The notes: generated from the sequence alone by a model not told the origin. DNA of 64,000 nucleotides from Bufo bufo (GCF_905171765.1 NC_053393.1:61907371-61971370); one strand, 5' to 3'; shown: positions 34,365 through 47,639, counted from the first letter of the stretch. Numbers and translations are program-made.

Positions 34365-35034
34365 AGGGGTTCTCTAGGAATTAAGAAAATGAAAATACTT
34401 AAATTTTACTTCATTATAACTATATTACCAAATACCTTTCATTAGTTATAATGGGCCATGTTGTCCGGGGAGCAATCATTAGGAAAAATAAAATGGCCGC
34501 CATCCTACTAGTCCACACAAAACTTGTCCTAATTACACAGAAGGACAAGTTAAAGAGCTGCACCATCTTCCTCTCTTATTTGTCAGGAATGGATTTCATT
34601 AGGAGACATGAAGTACAGAAAGGATAGTGGGGGTGTAGATAATGAGCAGGAGCACTTGTATGTAGTTTCCATTATCACAGCCCCACATTACCTGTCCTGT
34701 CCGTCCTCTCTGTACTTCATGTCTCCTCATGAACTCCATTCCTATAGAGATTCAGCTGAAGATCTTATAATCTGTATTCAAGATAATAATCCCTGACAAG
34801 TAGAGAGGAGGATAAGGCAACTCTTTACTTCAGTGTTGCAAAGTAACTTGTCCTGCTGTGTGAATAGGACAGATTCTTTGTGTACTAATAGGACAGCAGC
34901 AGCCATTTTATTTCTCCTAATGATTGCTCCCTAGACAAAATGAACCATTATAGCTAATGAAATGATTTTGGGAATATTTTTATACTAAAGTAATATTTAA
35001 GTATTTTCATTTTATTAATTCCCAGAGAACCTCT
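34365..35034. mobile_element. 670-bp foldback MITE, TSD TTAA
   Basis: Starts AGGGGTTCTCTAGG and ends CCCAGAGAACCTCT, flanked by TTAA (34361-34364 and 35035-35038). The arms pair over long stretches (GAAAATGAAAATACTTAAAT with its complement; AGCAATCATTAGGAAAAATA with TTTCTCCTAATGATTGCTCC). A short open frame inside is not coding. Confidence 0.9.
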
Positions 35035-35039
35035 TTAAA

Positions 35040-37320
35040 GGTTATTCATGAAGATGCGATGCCTGAGGCTGACATCGATTTCTAACACACTACAAGCGAT
35101 CTCGGCAGGGGAGGTTTGGATCTGTTGGTGTCTTGAGCTTATCTTCAAGCCTCCTCCCCAGTAAAGTGAGTTGATATTTTTTAGCTCCTTTGTTTTATTT
35201 CATTTTATATATGTAATATTTATTGATCCAAGATTTCACCCTATTATATCATCGAGCCTTTCACCTAATATTGACGCATAATATATAACAATAATTTATC
35301 ATTCTCCAATTGTAGTTCTACATTTTATAACCCTCATTAAAATATAGCTTAACATAGAGGATTGGTGCTTGATTCTTCTTTTTTCTCTGGAAATACCCAT
35401 TGAGGAATCCACTCTCACAAGGGTACATTCAAATGGTCGCTTATGATTATCTATTGCACAATAGTTTCAATGTGATTGAGCAGCCTCTCTCTATTGGAAT
35501 CCTAGACATATATAACACTATAACCATATTCCACTCTAATTTCATGTGAACTTTATCTAAGCCAAACTTCCACTAATCCAGGAAAACAATCTATTCATGT
35601 TTCCTGATTGGCGCCTGTCCTTTTATTCTTCTGTTTTCGGAACATTCTTTCCAAAATATTTGAGTATAACCCTCTAAGCATGTCTGGGTTTTGGTGACAC
35701 TATTGACAATCGTTACTTGATATGTCGCACGACTTTCCTGTAGCTGTCACCATAAAGTTGTATCCTTAGATCAAGCAGCCTTGTAATTTGCCACAGAAAT
35801 TTTCCCTCTAAATCATTTTATTTGTCTGGTGAGATGCAAAGAGTAAATGTGCCCAGGAGAAGGGGTACTTTGATGTTTGGACATGTATGGACGTTTGCCC
35901 CTATTTCCCCTATGCCAAGTTATAAAGTTCTTACTTTAGTTCACTTGAAAGGGTTAACTTTCAGTGTTTAATACAGTGTAACTGTATTTTATATATATGT
36001 TGTGATATATATCCTGTTCATTTGCACTGTATTTGCAAGACTCCGTAGAAAGGGTTAATGAATACTGAGAGACTTTTGGGACTTTTAACAAGAAGCTGGT
36101 AATTTCCACCGCTGCCATAGGGTTTAAAGAAGAGCATGTTTTGGAGGGAAGAAAGCAGACTTGCTTACCACTAAAACCAGACAGACTGACCTTTTGAATG
36201 TCTGATTTTAGCTCTGTTGTTATGTCTGAAAACTTGTTTTTGTCTGGAAAAGCTGCTGTGTCATTGCTAGTATCAGTCTATTCCAGACAGGAGTGCTAAC
36301 AATGTATCTGTTTCTGCTGAGCTTCTCCACTCCACTCCTCCCACTAGAAGATTCCAGTCTAGCTAGAAATGGTATGTAAGGAGAGCAGTCAGAGTACCTA
36401 GTGTTCTGCAGTTATGAACCAGTGCTTGGAGTGGGAGACTCATGCCAATCATGCATGATTGACTAGAAGAAGACTCTGAGATGGGGACACTGAACCACAG
36501 ACCATGGGTAACCAACCCTGTGACCAAGGAGCCACCAGGACTATTGAACTACAGTCCAGGGGCCTTTGACAAAAGTACCAGCCTACTGAAGAGAGAGAGA
36601 GGGACAGCTAGCTCAGGCCTTTCCTCAGCATGAAAGCCTTATTCTGCCAGGGATGATATTGGAGAAGCCAGCCCTATTCCTTGCCTGTATTGTTTTGCAC
36701 TTGAATTCCTCCAGTAAAGAAGCACACTGGTTAACTGCAGACCCTGACTCTCTGGACTTATTTTGCATTGGGGTGCACCATGCCTTACCATCTTTTCTGG
36801 AGAGCAGCAATACGTGGTGACACCTTGACAGTGTCTGGGGGACTCAGCTTAGCATTGGGGTCACCCCAAACCCGGCCAATGCATAAATACTAAAAGAAAA
36901 ATGGAAGAGTTGTCCATGGCATCAGGTTCTTGCTAATATTTCTAAGAGTTCCAATTTGGTTAGTTGCACCTTTTCATGAATCCCCCCTACATAACATTGC
37001 CCAATGATCTTTCTTTTATATTATGTACTTTACCATTGGTTTCTTCTGTACAAAATGCAATAAGCAGTCATTGCTGGCATATTGCTAGGATATGCCACCG
37101 ATGCCAGATAGGTGTGGTTCCCAGCTCCGATCTCCAGAACGGCCCCCTCAAGGTGAAGGTACTGTGCATAAGAGCAACCACCCTCCATTCCCTTCAATGG
37201 GAGCTCAGATAATAGCCAAGCATTGGCTAAGCAATTTCTGGAGAGGTGGCATGTGCATTATGCTCTCCATTCACTTTTATGGGACTTCTGTAAATATATG
37301 AGCATGCTCCACCCCTTCAG
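35040..37320. other. No gene recognised; possible decayed LTR at about 35870-36895
   Basis: The stretch 35998-36895 contains repeated AAGGGTTAA, an AGTAAAGAAG polyadenylation-like stretch at about 36713 and a GACCCTGACTCTCTGGAC segment, reminiscent of the R/U5 part of an amphibian LTR. Neither TG/CA ends nor a target duplication could be fixed, so this is a weak suggestion. Confidence 0.25.
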
Positions 37321-37657
37321 CCCCTCTAAAATGAGCATCGGAATATTTAATGCTCCATCGTGCAGGACAAGGGCTTGTTTGTTTATATTTTCACACTGCT
37401 AGGTGGACTTTTCCACCTAGCAGTGTTGCCAGTGACGTTATTACCACCAATGGGTGGACTTTAGCGCTGCCCTAGCCATTTTACAGGCTATGTCAATGCT
37501 AAATCCCACCCATCAGTGCCAGTGATGTCACCGGATCTCCATAAAAAGCCTTTGCCCTGCGCAATTCAGTGCATGCTCGGCATGCTCCGATGCTTATATC
37601 AGGTGTGTTGCCTGAAATAAAATGGAGGTATGTCCAGGTTAAACCTAGACAACCCCT
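37320..37657. mobile_element. TTAA-type MITE fragment, right end intact
   Basis: Ends CTAGACAACCCCT before TTAA (37658-37661). The interior (GCCCTAGCC, CAGTGATGTCACCGGAT, CTTTGCCCTGCGCAATTCA) is shared with 42745-43068. The left end is not clear. Confidence 0.5.
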
Positions 37658-37661
37658 TTAA

Positions 37662-39181
37662 TGGTGGCATATCTCATTCTGTTATAGCCATGCACAACAA
37701 AAAATGTATATAATCGGAACACTGCAGACCATATATAATTCCAACATCTGTCATTATTTGGCTTTTCTGTAATGCTTTCTCCTTTTACTGAACGTTCTAA
37801 TTCTTAAACTTCTACCCAGCATTGCTGTTAGGTTAATTGAGACATGACATCATATTGTAGTAAAAGGAAAAGTGCAGTCCAACTACTGCAGCTAAATCAA
37901 TATTTGGTATCCAGGATCAAATTCCTGTGATTTCCAGTTAAGCAAAAAATATTGTTCAACATTTTGACTCTGAAGACAATGGAAGTTCTGTGCAATCTGG
38001 TCTCTAGTGAATTCGGGGTGATACCATATATTTACCTAAAGGAAATGCCACCTCTTGACACCGTGGTGTTTTTCCATCCAACATTATATGCTTTTTAATT
38101 TCCTAATGTATAGTTAAAGAAGTCAAAGCTTCATTGTTTCTAACACAGAGGGCTCCAAATCCAAGTTAATCCTAGTTAATTGAAATATTTCCACCACTAG
38201 AGGGAGCTTAGTAGCAGCATATTGTTGTCAGAATGTTGGTGCTCTCTATTATAAAAAAAATATAGGATCTCACTATTGAAAAAAAGATGATGGAAACATC
38301 TAAACTCTTCTCCCTTTGCATTGACATCTGTACAGGTGGCAGAGCATGCCCACAACTCTCCCATACAGGTCATTTCTCAGAGCTTCTAATATGGCTTCTC
38401 ACTGAATTCACCACTCAGCAGCTCAGTCATAATCGTGGATGGAAAATAAAAATAAAAACTGCCAATCCAAAAGTGTAAACATATTAGGATACTTTCACAT
38501 CTGCATTTTGCTGTACAGTTTTGAGATCCGTCACAGGATCTCAAAACCGCAGCAAAATGCTTACGTTTTGTCCCCATTCATTTTCAATAGGGAAAAAAAC
38601 GGAACAAACTTCAACAGAGTGCACCAGTATGCATTTCATTCCGTTTCATTGCATTCCCATACCGGACACAAAATCACAAAATCGCTGCAAGGAACCATAA
38701 TTGTGTGCGCGATGGCATACGGAGCAAGATGGATCCGGCGTGAAACACAATGTAAGTGAATGGGGCTGAATGTGTTTTTTCGGACACAGAAAAATATGCA
38801 TCTGGTGCCCATTGACTTTTTTTTGGGGGGGGGGTGTGTGGCTGTGTTGCAGCGCTCCCTATATGCTAAAAATGACATGGTAAGCTAATTCTGTGTGTTG
38901 GTAAGATTATGGAAATACCAAATGTATATAGTTTTATTATGTTTTGGTACTTATAAAAACTTTTGAAAACAAATTTCTTTGCATATTCTGACACTCATTT
39001 ATTTGGATTTTTAATCTACAAAGCTCTCCCATAGAAGTCATTGATGTCCCCTCTTGTCCATGGTATCTATGGCCCATAGGGGCTGCTGTAATGCATATTT
39101 GCTGTTAATACCAGCTCAAGCAAGATGGCCGCCCCCAAATCTGATTTAAAAAATCTACAATCAGAAAATAAAAACAGATTA

Positions 39182-39235
<54 letters not shown>

Positions 39236-40627
39236 TGTATGTGTCTCTATCTGGTTTCAACTGACAGAAAAATACATTTTGGTGACACATTCCCTTTAAA
39301 GAGGGCCTTTCACTTCTCCTGACATATTTATATCCTGAATCTTTATGAACACATTGATAGTTGGGCATTACCATTCCAAGGGGTGTGTCCCTGCATACTC
39401 TGGCACTCTTAGCACTGATTAGACAATGGCAATGAGTGCAGACACCCCCATCTAGTAACACCCAGTTGTTAATTTATGGATTTCTAGGAATAATAAAGGG
39501 AGAGACAAATCAGTTAAGAGCTCTAAAAAGATGCTTAGCATAGGTATTTGATATAGAATGATATAGAGCAGTGATATGTCTTCTTGTGTCTACAGCCTGT
39601 TCTAGAAATTGCCATTTCTCTTTTTTTTCACCTGGATTTTGGCTTGGTTGTGTTTGATTTTGTCATTAGGTCTTCTTTTATTAATATGGACAGTGCAATA
39701 CCTCCAGGTTTATATTATTTGAATACAGCTTAAAAAATTTAAACTCTAGCACTTCTTTATGATTTTTCCCTATTATTCTTTAATCAGGAAGGACCATTGA
39801 TCACTGGGATAATATGAGCCAATGTCACTGCAGTACGACATTATGATAGAATGTGTCTGTAATGTCAGGTTTTTATTCTTGCACCTGTGTTAATACGGTA
39901 GACAGAGTAACAATTAGATCACTATAGAAAGTGCAATATTTAACTTCTGCGATCTAAACCTATGTACTAACGCAAAGCACTGGAGGAGGTCTATATCTCA
40001 CCCAGAATGCTCAGATAGGTGAGGTAAAATAAATCTAGGAAAGCTGAGTGGGTTTAGCAAAGTGTAGTTTGCTAAAGCACTTTTCTTTAAAGTGTTTTAT
40101 GTAGGTATTGTTAGTGGGACATGCCATTCCCTCCCCACTCCAGTACAAAACTTTTCTCTAGCTGGAGGCAAACCCAGGTGTAGCTGCTAGGATCATTACT
40201 GGTTAAAAAAATAAAAGCCTGAAAAGCTCATTCAGGGTAAGAAGCCTGGAAGCTACGTGACCTGTTGGCTGTGTAAAGTCTAATCTCCAGTGTTATGCTG
40301 AGAGCATAGTTGAGAAAAACCCACTGTTTAGTTAGTGTCCAGATGGACAAGGTTTTGTTATTTATGGTCTACTTCAGTGCCATTGATTCACTCAAGTGAC
40401 TGTATAGCTTGAATGGAAAAAAAAACCGATATTGGACTTTTAAACTACTGAATCCTGTGAAATGTCATCTCTGACCCTCATACACATACGGATCCTAACA
40501 CCTAGTAAGCACTTCCTGTAATCTGTAAACATATCTTAAACTCTGTTGCCACACAGCAGGGCTACAATTTGCTTATTTTCCTATTTTACAATCTGCCTCT
40601 TATTTGTCCATAAAATCATCCTGTCTT
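37662..40627. other. No gene recognised; unique-looking AT-rich DNA
   Basis: Contains a MITE-like GC-richer block at about 38483-38800 (starting AGGATACTTTCACATCTGC) and a (TA)n microsatellite. No conserved coding signal. Confidence 0.5.
39187..39236. repeat. (TA)n microsatellite
   Basis: About 24 uninterrupted TA dinucleotides. Gives artefactual Tyr-Ile frames on both strands. Confidence 0.97.
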
Positions 40628-40631
40628 TTAA

Positions 40632-41411
40632 CCTCTTCGTGGCCGCCTAATGTAAATTTATGTCGGCGGTCAGGTATTTAAAGATGGTGTCCACTCGCTC
40701 GCGAGTTTTAAACATCAGGCACCCAGGACTAAGGTAGGCGATTAATTATTGTACGCATTTAACCCCTCAGATGCCTTGGTCAAATGTGACCACTGCATTT
40801 ATGAGCTAAAAAAACAGGAGTGCACGCTTCTGACTGTGCACTGGCTGTACACCGGCTTCCCCTAGCAAGGATCAGGGGAGCCGAATGTTGTGGGCGTCAG
40901 CCTTAGTCTTCTTGAATGATCCAAGGCTGCAGCATACAGGTTCCTATTTAGACTCTGCCTATAGCAGAGCTCCTTAGGAACACAGTGAAATTCTTATAGA
41001 TTACAATGCTAATGCATTGGAGTCTATGAAAGGAACAATCTAATGATTGCTTGTTGCTTGATTGCTTGTTCAAGTTACCTAGGGGATCTAATAAAAAGTT
41101 TTTTAAATTCTAAAAAATGGTTGTAATCGTACTGACCTGGAGAAGGAACGTAACAAGCACGTTTTAGCACTTAAGAAACGCTGTAAAAACAAAACCCATA
41201 AAACCGTGGGGGATTTTTTTTTTTTATAATTTCACCCCATTTGAAGATTTTTTCCCGCTTCCCACTACATTGTATACAATCGTAAATAGTGCCATTAGAA
41301 AGTGCAACTTGTCCTGCAAAAAATAAGCCAGCATACGGCTATTTGAATGGAAAGATAAAAAAGTAATGGAATGAAAACCAAAATATAGAAAATGGCCTGG
41401 TCCTAAAGGGG
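40632..41411. mobile_element. piggyBac-type MITE, 780 bp, TSD TTAA
   Basis: Starts CCTCTTCGTGGCCGCC and ends GGCCTGGTCCTAAAGGGG, flanked by TTAA at 40628-40631 and 41412-41415. Termini match the style of the autonomous piggyBac at 45917. Non-coding. Confidence 0.8.
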
Positions 41412-41415
41412 TTAA

Positions 41416-42156
41416 CGGGATCGTCTATAGAGGTATTTTTTTTAATAGTGCGTACTTTATTTGATTTTCCTTTGTATGGAATCATTGATTTCGGAATAGA
41501 TAAATTAATTCAAAGGTAATAAAATGAATGCTTTTCTGGATTTTGCGGATAACGTTGCGTAAGGGAAGAGAAAGGGGTACTGCCAGTTGTTCAGTAGTAG
41601 GACCTATTTACACAATGTCTTTTGCTGGTGGAATGGATTCCTCCACCGAATCTGCCTGCCATTATTTCTAATGAGAGAACACGCAATTCATGTTCTTTCT
41701 TCTCCTGGTTTGGTGTGGACACTGCTGGAAATCGAGACAGGTGTCTGCTTGCGGTTTAACTCCATTTAATGGAGCTAAACCACTAGCAGGTCCTATGCAT
41801 TCAAATTGGTAAACCTTTTCCTTTGCAAAATCTACCATGTGAGCTAGCTTTAAAAAATGTTCGGCCTCCTTCCACAAAAAAATGCTCCACTCATGTTTCC
41901 AGGCCCATTTATTTTAATGTAATCTGTTTACAAATAACTAAGGTATGTAGGTTTTACCCTGAAAGCAGGGTTGCCAACCGTCCAGAAATTCCTGGACAGT
42001 CCATAAAAATAGGGGACTTTTTTCCAGTGACCATGACAAAATTTAGATGTGATTTTCATTTTGAGGCTGGTTGTATTTGAGCAGTTCCCTTTGTAATTCT
42101 CAGCATTTTCAAATTCACAGTAAATGATGGTAACATGTTCAAAAACATGTTCACTA
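41416..42156. other. No gene recognised
   Basis: AT-rich sequence with short unconvincing open frames and no repeat signature I can name. Confidence 0.5.
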
Positions 42157-42159
42157 TTA

Positions 42160-42446
42160 GGGTCCATTCACACATCCGTGTGTGTTTTGCGGATCCAAGG
42201 ATAGGCGGATCCGCAAAACAGGGACAGCGGCAATGTGCGCTCCGCATTTTGCGGACCGCACATTGCCGGCACTAAGAGAATATGCCTATTCTTGTCCACT
42301 ATTGCGGACAAGAATAGGACATGTTCTATTTTTTTCAGGATCGGAATTGCGGACCCGGGAAGTGCGGGTCCGCACGTCGTGCGGGACCCGTAGAAATGTA
42401 TGGGTCCGCAATTCCGGAATGGAATTGCGGATGTGTGAATGGAGCC
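42160..42446. mobile_element. Harbinger-type MITE, 287 bp, TSD TTA
   Basis: Termini GGGTCCATTCACACATCCG and CGGATGTGTGAATGGAGCC, flanked by TTA at 42157-42159 and 42447-42449. It contains internal palindromic GCGGATCC / TTGCGGA motifs. The 3-bp TWA duplication and terminus style fit PIF/Harbinger derivatives. Confidence 0.88.
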
Positions 42447-42744
42447 TTACAGTGTAATATCTGACCTATAGACATGTATAACTTATAATCTTTATAGTTC
42501 TTTGTAATTTTCCAATTTCTCCATAAATTATTATTTTTTTATAAATTGTCCAGAAAAAATAAAAATTAGGTTGGAAATCCTGCCTGAAACATCCCTATCA
42601 CCAAGTAGGTTTCTTCTGGTCTATGGAGTCCTAGATACTAATCACGATAGCTGCTAGCAGGTGGAGTGAATAGGTAGAGTGGCCATTCAAGCTGGGATCC
42701 AAACCTGAAGGGGAAAAACATCAAGGCTAAATCGGTAACCATGA

Positions 42745-43068
42745 GTGAGTGGAGCATGGGAGCTTTTTTCGCTCTGATGCTCCCCCTTGCAATTCAGCGC
42801 AGGGCAAAGGCTATTAGTTTACACATTGCTCTGATGAGCGGCCTTTTTCACTGCCCTAGCCTGTGAAAACAAGCTAGGGCAGTGCTAAAGACAGTCAATT
42901 TGTGTCAGTGACGTCATCGGGCTTCCTGCTAGGTGGAAGCCTCTGCCTAGCTTTCCAATGGAGAGCCTGGTGTGTCACCGGATATCAAGAAAATTCCCTT
43001 GCCCTGTGTGATTCATGGTGAATGAGTGCAGATCGGGTTGTGTTCAGGTCTGAACCAGGACAACCCTT
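42745..43068. mobile_element. TTAA-type MITE fragment related to 37320-37657
   Basis: Shares CAATTCAGCGCAGGGCAAAG, CTGCCCTAGCCTGTGAAAAC, AGTGACGTCATCGGGCTTCC and GTGTCACCGGAT, and ends GGACAACCCTT before TTAA at 43069-43072. The left end is uncertain. Confidence 0.5.
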
Positions 43069-43072
43069 TTAA

Positions 43073-43614
43073 GTTTATCATGTGAATATAGCCTGAGACA
43101 GATAACACAGGTGAACGCCAATGATAATAGTTGATGGAGACATAGCTCATCTCCTCTTCCCCCCTTCCCCTCCCTGCACAATAAAATCTATGCAAGTCAC
43201 AGAGCATACACTTTTCTGAACTTTCTTTAAACCAGATTCCTGATATAAATGAAATGTTTGGCACTGCCATAAATTAGAATAAAGTAATAAGTGTAAAAAT
43301 ATGCTGCAGTGAATGCATTCCCTTTAAATATTTATTTCAAACATCCCTAAGAAAAACGTTGTGCCATGTTCTGAAAACCCAAGTGGATAAGAAACCCAGT
43401 GTAATTGTATTCTTGCACAAATTAAACTTGTTAATCTCAAAATTCATTTTTTAAACTTTTTTAAACCTTAAATGTATTGCAGACCTGAAATGCCCTTTGA
43501 CAACTGTTTAAAGCAATAGATTGTCTTGACCATCTGTCACATAGATTAATCTTGTATTTATTTAAATAACACAAAATGTAACCTAATAGAATATTTTGTA
43601 TAATTTTTCGATTG

Positions 43615-43655
<41 letters not shown>

Positions 43656-44079
43656 TTATTTTTTTTTACTTTAATTGACATATGTATTGCATACCTTTTA
43701 TCTATTGGTCCTTTTTGGATCAAGCAGTCACGTTTCAGTCCTTTTAAATATGTAATGACTCACAAAATTGTAGGCATTTCCTGACGTTATCCAAGTGTCA
43801 CATGTATCACTATGAATTCTTAAGCCGGGTTCTGATGATAAACTGCTCTGAATAATGGTAATAATACTTATTTCTAAGCAATGCTGTACTTATTTTCATT
43901 ATACTGTAATCTTCTTCCATCTTGGTGTCTAATGTCCTTTCTACGAGTTTTCAGTGGCTTGAAAATCACTTGAAAATGACATTGTGTTTCTGTATAATAA
44001 ATCTGTTCAACATATTATAAGGCAGCTCTCTGTGATAACGGACAACTGAATATTTAACCCGATCCCCATCAGATTAGTA
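43073..44079. other. No gene recognised; includes an (AT)n microsatellite at 43616-43648
   Basis: AT-rich, no conserved coding signal. The microsatellite has about 16 AT dinucleotides. Confidence 0.6.
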
Positions 44080-44929
44080 TTAGGCCTCATGCACACAACA
44101 GTATTTTTTCACAGTCCGCAAAACGGTGTTCCGTTGATCCGTTTCCGTTTTTGTTTCCGTGTGTCTTCCTTGATTTTTGGAGGATCACCATAAATACTCG
44201 TTATGGTGTCCGCCTGGCCGTGCGGAGCCAAACGGATCCATCCTGACTTACAATGCAAGTCAATGGGGACGGATCCGTTTGACGTTGACACAATATGGTG
44301 CAATTGCAAACGGATCCGTCCCCCATTGACTTTCAATGTAAAGTCAGGAGTCCCTATTAATATACCATCGGATCGGAGTTTTCTCCAATCCAATGGTATA
44401 TTTTAACTTGAAGCGTCCCCATCACCATGGGAACGCCTCTAAGTTAGAATATACCATCGGATTTGAGTTGGATCGTGAAAACTCAGATCCGACAGTATAT
44501 TCTAACACAGAGGCGTTTCCATAGTGATGGGGACGCTTAAAGTTAGAATATACTAAGAACTGTGTACATGACTGCCCCCTGCTGCCTGGCAGCACCCGAT
44601 CTCTTACAGGGGGCTGTGATCCGCACAATTAACACCTCAGGTGCCGCACCCCTCCCCCTCCCCAGTTTTAAATTCATTGGTGGCCAGTGCGGCCTCCCCT
44701 CTCCCCCCCCTAATTAAAATCCCCCCCCCATCATTGGTGGCAGTGGAGAGTTCCTATCGGAGTCCCAATTTAATCGCTGGGCTCCGATCGGTTACCATGG
44801 AAACCAGGACACTACTGCAGTCCTGGCTGCCATAGGTACTTAGCAATTTTAGAAGCATTATACTTAAGTGCGCTGTCTGTGACCGGCCGGGCGCTCCTCC
44901 TACTGGTAAGTGACAGGTCTGTGCTATAA

Positions 44930-45165
44930 ACAATGGGGGGGGGAGGCCGCACTGGCCACCAATGAATTTAATACAGGGGAGGGAGAAAGGGGGGGCTGCA
45001 CTGGCCACCAATGAATTTAATACAGGGGAGGGAGGGAGGGGGGCCACACTGGCCACCAATGAATTTAATACAGGGGAGGGAGAAAGGGGGGGCCGCACTG
45101 GCCACCAATAAATTTAATACAGGAGGGAGGGAGGGGGGCCACACTGGCCACCAATGAATTTAATA
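44930..45165. repeat. ~48-bp minisatellite (5 units)
   Basis: GGCCACCAATGAATTTAATA followed by a G-rich spacer; unit anchors at about 44953, 45003, 45051, 45100 and 45146. Strongly purine-skewed (GGGAGGGAG). Confidence 0.9.
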
Positions 45166-45178
45166 CTGGGGAGGGGGT

Positions 45179-45325
45179 CTGCCCCCTGCTGCCTGGCAGC
45201 ACCCGATCTCTTACAGGGGGCTACAATACGCACAATTAACCCCTCAGGTGCGGCACCTGAGGGGTTAATTGTGCGGATCACAGCCCCCTGTAAGAGATCG
45301 GGTGCTGCCAGGCAGCAGGGGGCAG
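45179..45325. repeat. 147-bp near-perfect palindrome
   Basis: CTGCCCCCTGCTGCCTGGCA at the left pairs with its complement at the right end, and the centre is GGTGCGGCACC near 45250. Only a few mismatches (for example ACAATACGC against GCGGATCAC). It should extrude as a strong hairpin. Confidence 0.9.
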
Positions 45326-45924
45326 TTATGTACACAGTTCTTAGTATATTCTAACTTGAAGCGTCCCCATGACCATGGGAACGCCTCTGTGTTAGAATAT
45401 ACTGTCGGATCTGAGTTTTCACGATGTGAAAACTCAGATCTGAAAAAGCAGTTATGCAGATGGATCTGCGGATCCGTCTGTGCGAAAGTAGCCTACGGAT
45501 CACAGACGCGGATGACAATCTTGTGTGCATCTGTGTTTTTTCACGGACCCATTGACTTGAATGGGTCCGCGAACCGTTGTCCGTCAAAAAAATAGGACAG
45601 GTCATATTTTTTTGACGGACAGGAAACACGGATCATGGACGCGGATGAACAACGTTGCATTTTCCGTGTTTTCAACGGACCCATTGAAAGTCAATGGGTC
45701 CGCAGAAAATGACGGAAAATGGAACAACGGACACGGATGCACACAACGGTCGTGTGCATGAGGCCTTAGAGTGAGAGAAATTAATTTTTTTTCAATGGCT
45801 TAGTCCATCCCACCATGTCAAAATTTCTAAAGAGTCTCTCCACTTTCTTACTATACGAAAAGATACTGTATCTTTCCAACAGACATATGTATTAGTTAAA
45901 AGATTGATCTTGTTAACCTCTTCC

Positions 45925-46290
45925 GGACACAGGGCGTACAGGTACGCCCTGATGTCCTGGTACTTAAGGACACAGGGCGTACCTGTACGCCCTGTGTATT
46001 TCTGATCACAACCGCGCGGCGGGCGGTGATCGGAACACGGTGCCTGCTCAAATCATTGAGCAGGCACCTAGGGACAATGCGCTGGGGGGTCCTGTGACCC
46101 CCCTGTGTAGGCGATCGCAGCAAACCGCAGGTCAATTCAGACCTGCGGTTTGCTGCGTTTCCAGGTTATTTGGGTCTCTGAGGACCCGATAACCCAGAAC
46201 AGGATGGTGATCGGTGGTGTGATAATACACCACCAATCACCATCCTGCGATCCTGAGAGGTGATGTGTCATCACCTCTCAGGATCGGCTC
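45925..46290. repeat. Cluster of hairpins in the piggyBac left subterminal region
   Basis: Successive inverted repeats: AGGGCGTACAGGTACGCCCT and AGGGCGTACCTGTACGCCCT (45935-45995), GCAGCAAACCGCAGGTC with its complement (about 46108-46158), GATGGTGATCGGTGGTG with CACCACCAATCACCATC (46203-46246), and GATCCTGAGAGGTGATG with CATCACCTCTCAGGATC (46249-46285). Confidence 0.88.
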
Positions 46291-47639
46291 TGATTGGTAG
46301 GTGGGCGGGCGGTGGGAGGTTGAAATCATAGCAGCGCTCCTCTCCTCCTCCTTTTCTGTCCGCGGAGCAGAGGAGAGAGGAGCGCTGCACGTCGTCGAAT
46401 CTCAGCACCCCCCATCTGTCCAGGCATCACCTGATCTGTGCCCAGCACCCGATCTGTGCCCCAGCACCCCCCATCTGTTCAATCAGGTACTTAGGGAAAG
46501 GCTAGAGAAAGGTTGGGTTAGGCAGGGATATAAAAGGGAAAGTTAGTGGAAGTTAAAAAAACTAAAAAGTTTGTAATTGCATCACCCTAAATCGGGTGTC
46601 TGGGGTCCACAGCACAGCTGTGTGACCCTAAACCCCCAGGGGTGCTGCAGCTTGCCCCCACAAATTTTTGGGGTGCAGGCAGTTTATTTTTTATTTTTTT
46701 GTGCGTACGCTGACTGTGGTTGGCACTCTTAGCGTCCGGCCACTGTTAGCGCATCGCACACCCCACTGCTGATCAACTTCGGACGATTGATCAGTGGTTT
46801 TGAAGAGAAAAAAAATATTTTTAGTTAGTCTTTTTTTTTTCTGTTAGGTTTAGGTGTTAGGGTGAGTTCGCGAACACCCATGCCCCCACACACACGCACA
46901 CTGAATAAATATTTACATGCACGCACGCACACACCCACGCAGACACACACTCCCCTATGGCCTGCTGGATGTTCTCGGCTGAGGAGGCATACCCCCAGCT
47001 TGCCTCCGAGTCCGAGAGTCCTAGTGAGGACGAGAATGACCCCACTTTCCTGTTGTCATCCGCGTCCTCCTCATCATATAGCGATGATGATGAGCCACCA
47101 AGGCGGCGGAGCAAGGGGACCACCATGCTAGGGACCCTGTGGCCCACTCTAGTACGAGCCGCTCTGGGGCTCGTATGAGTTTTCCGGCCCACCAGTTAAA
47201 TCCACCAGAGCCCTCTGCCGGTGAACTTGTCTGGTGTACCCCAGAGCGTTTTGGGCCCGTGATTCCTGATTTTGTAGGCCAACCAGGAATCCAGATTTCC
47301 ACAGTGGGCTTCACTGAATACGACTACTTTAGTCTTTTTTTCAGTGACCATTTTGTTAGAGTTGAGCGGACACCTGGATGTTCGGGTTCGGCAGGTTCGG
47401 CCGAACATGAAAAAAAATATCAGGTTCGGGACCCAAACTTGACCCGAACTTGACCCCGAACCCGAACCGCATTGAAGTCAATGGGGACCCGAACTTTTGG
47501 GCACTAAAATGGCTCTAAAATAGTCTTGGAAAGGGCTAGAGGGCTGCAAAAGGCATCAAAATGTTTAAGAGCATGGCAATTGTTCTGCAAACAAATGTGG
47601 ATAGGGAAATGACTTAAAATAACATAAAATACTGAAAAA

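Larger units (their letters stand above)
44083..45765. mobile_element. Composite Harbinger-type MITE, 1.7 kb, TSD TTA
   Basis: Termini GGCCTCATGCACACAAC and CGTGTGCATGAGGCC, flanked by TTA (44080-44082 and 45766-45768). GGATCCGTTT-like subterminal repeats occur on both sides. The interior is built of inverted copies of a second block: 44405-44620 and 45160-45430 share AAGCGTCCCCAT, GAACGCCTCT, TTAGAATATAC, CTCAGATC and CCCGATCTCTTACAGGGGGC in opposite orientation, with a ~48-bp minisatellite and a 147-bp palindrome between them. No coding capacity. Confidence 0.85.

Noticed and set aside
39105..39461. Frames with long Tyr-Ile runs
   Set aside because: Translation of a (TA)n microsatellite.
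31345..40627. Possible host exons in the quieter middle of the window
   Set aside because: No frame longer than about 120 codons, no recognisable domain, no convincing splice-bounded conserved segment. Treated as intergenic.
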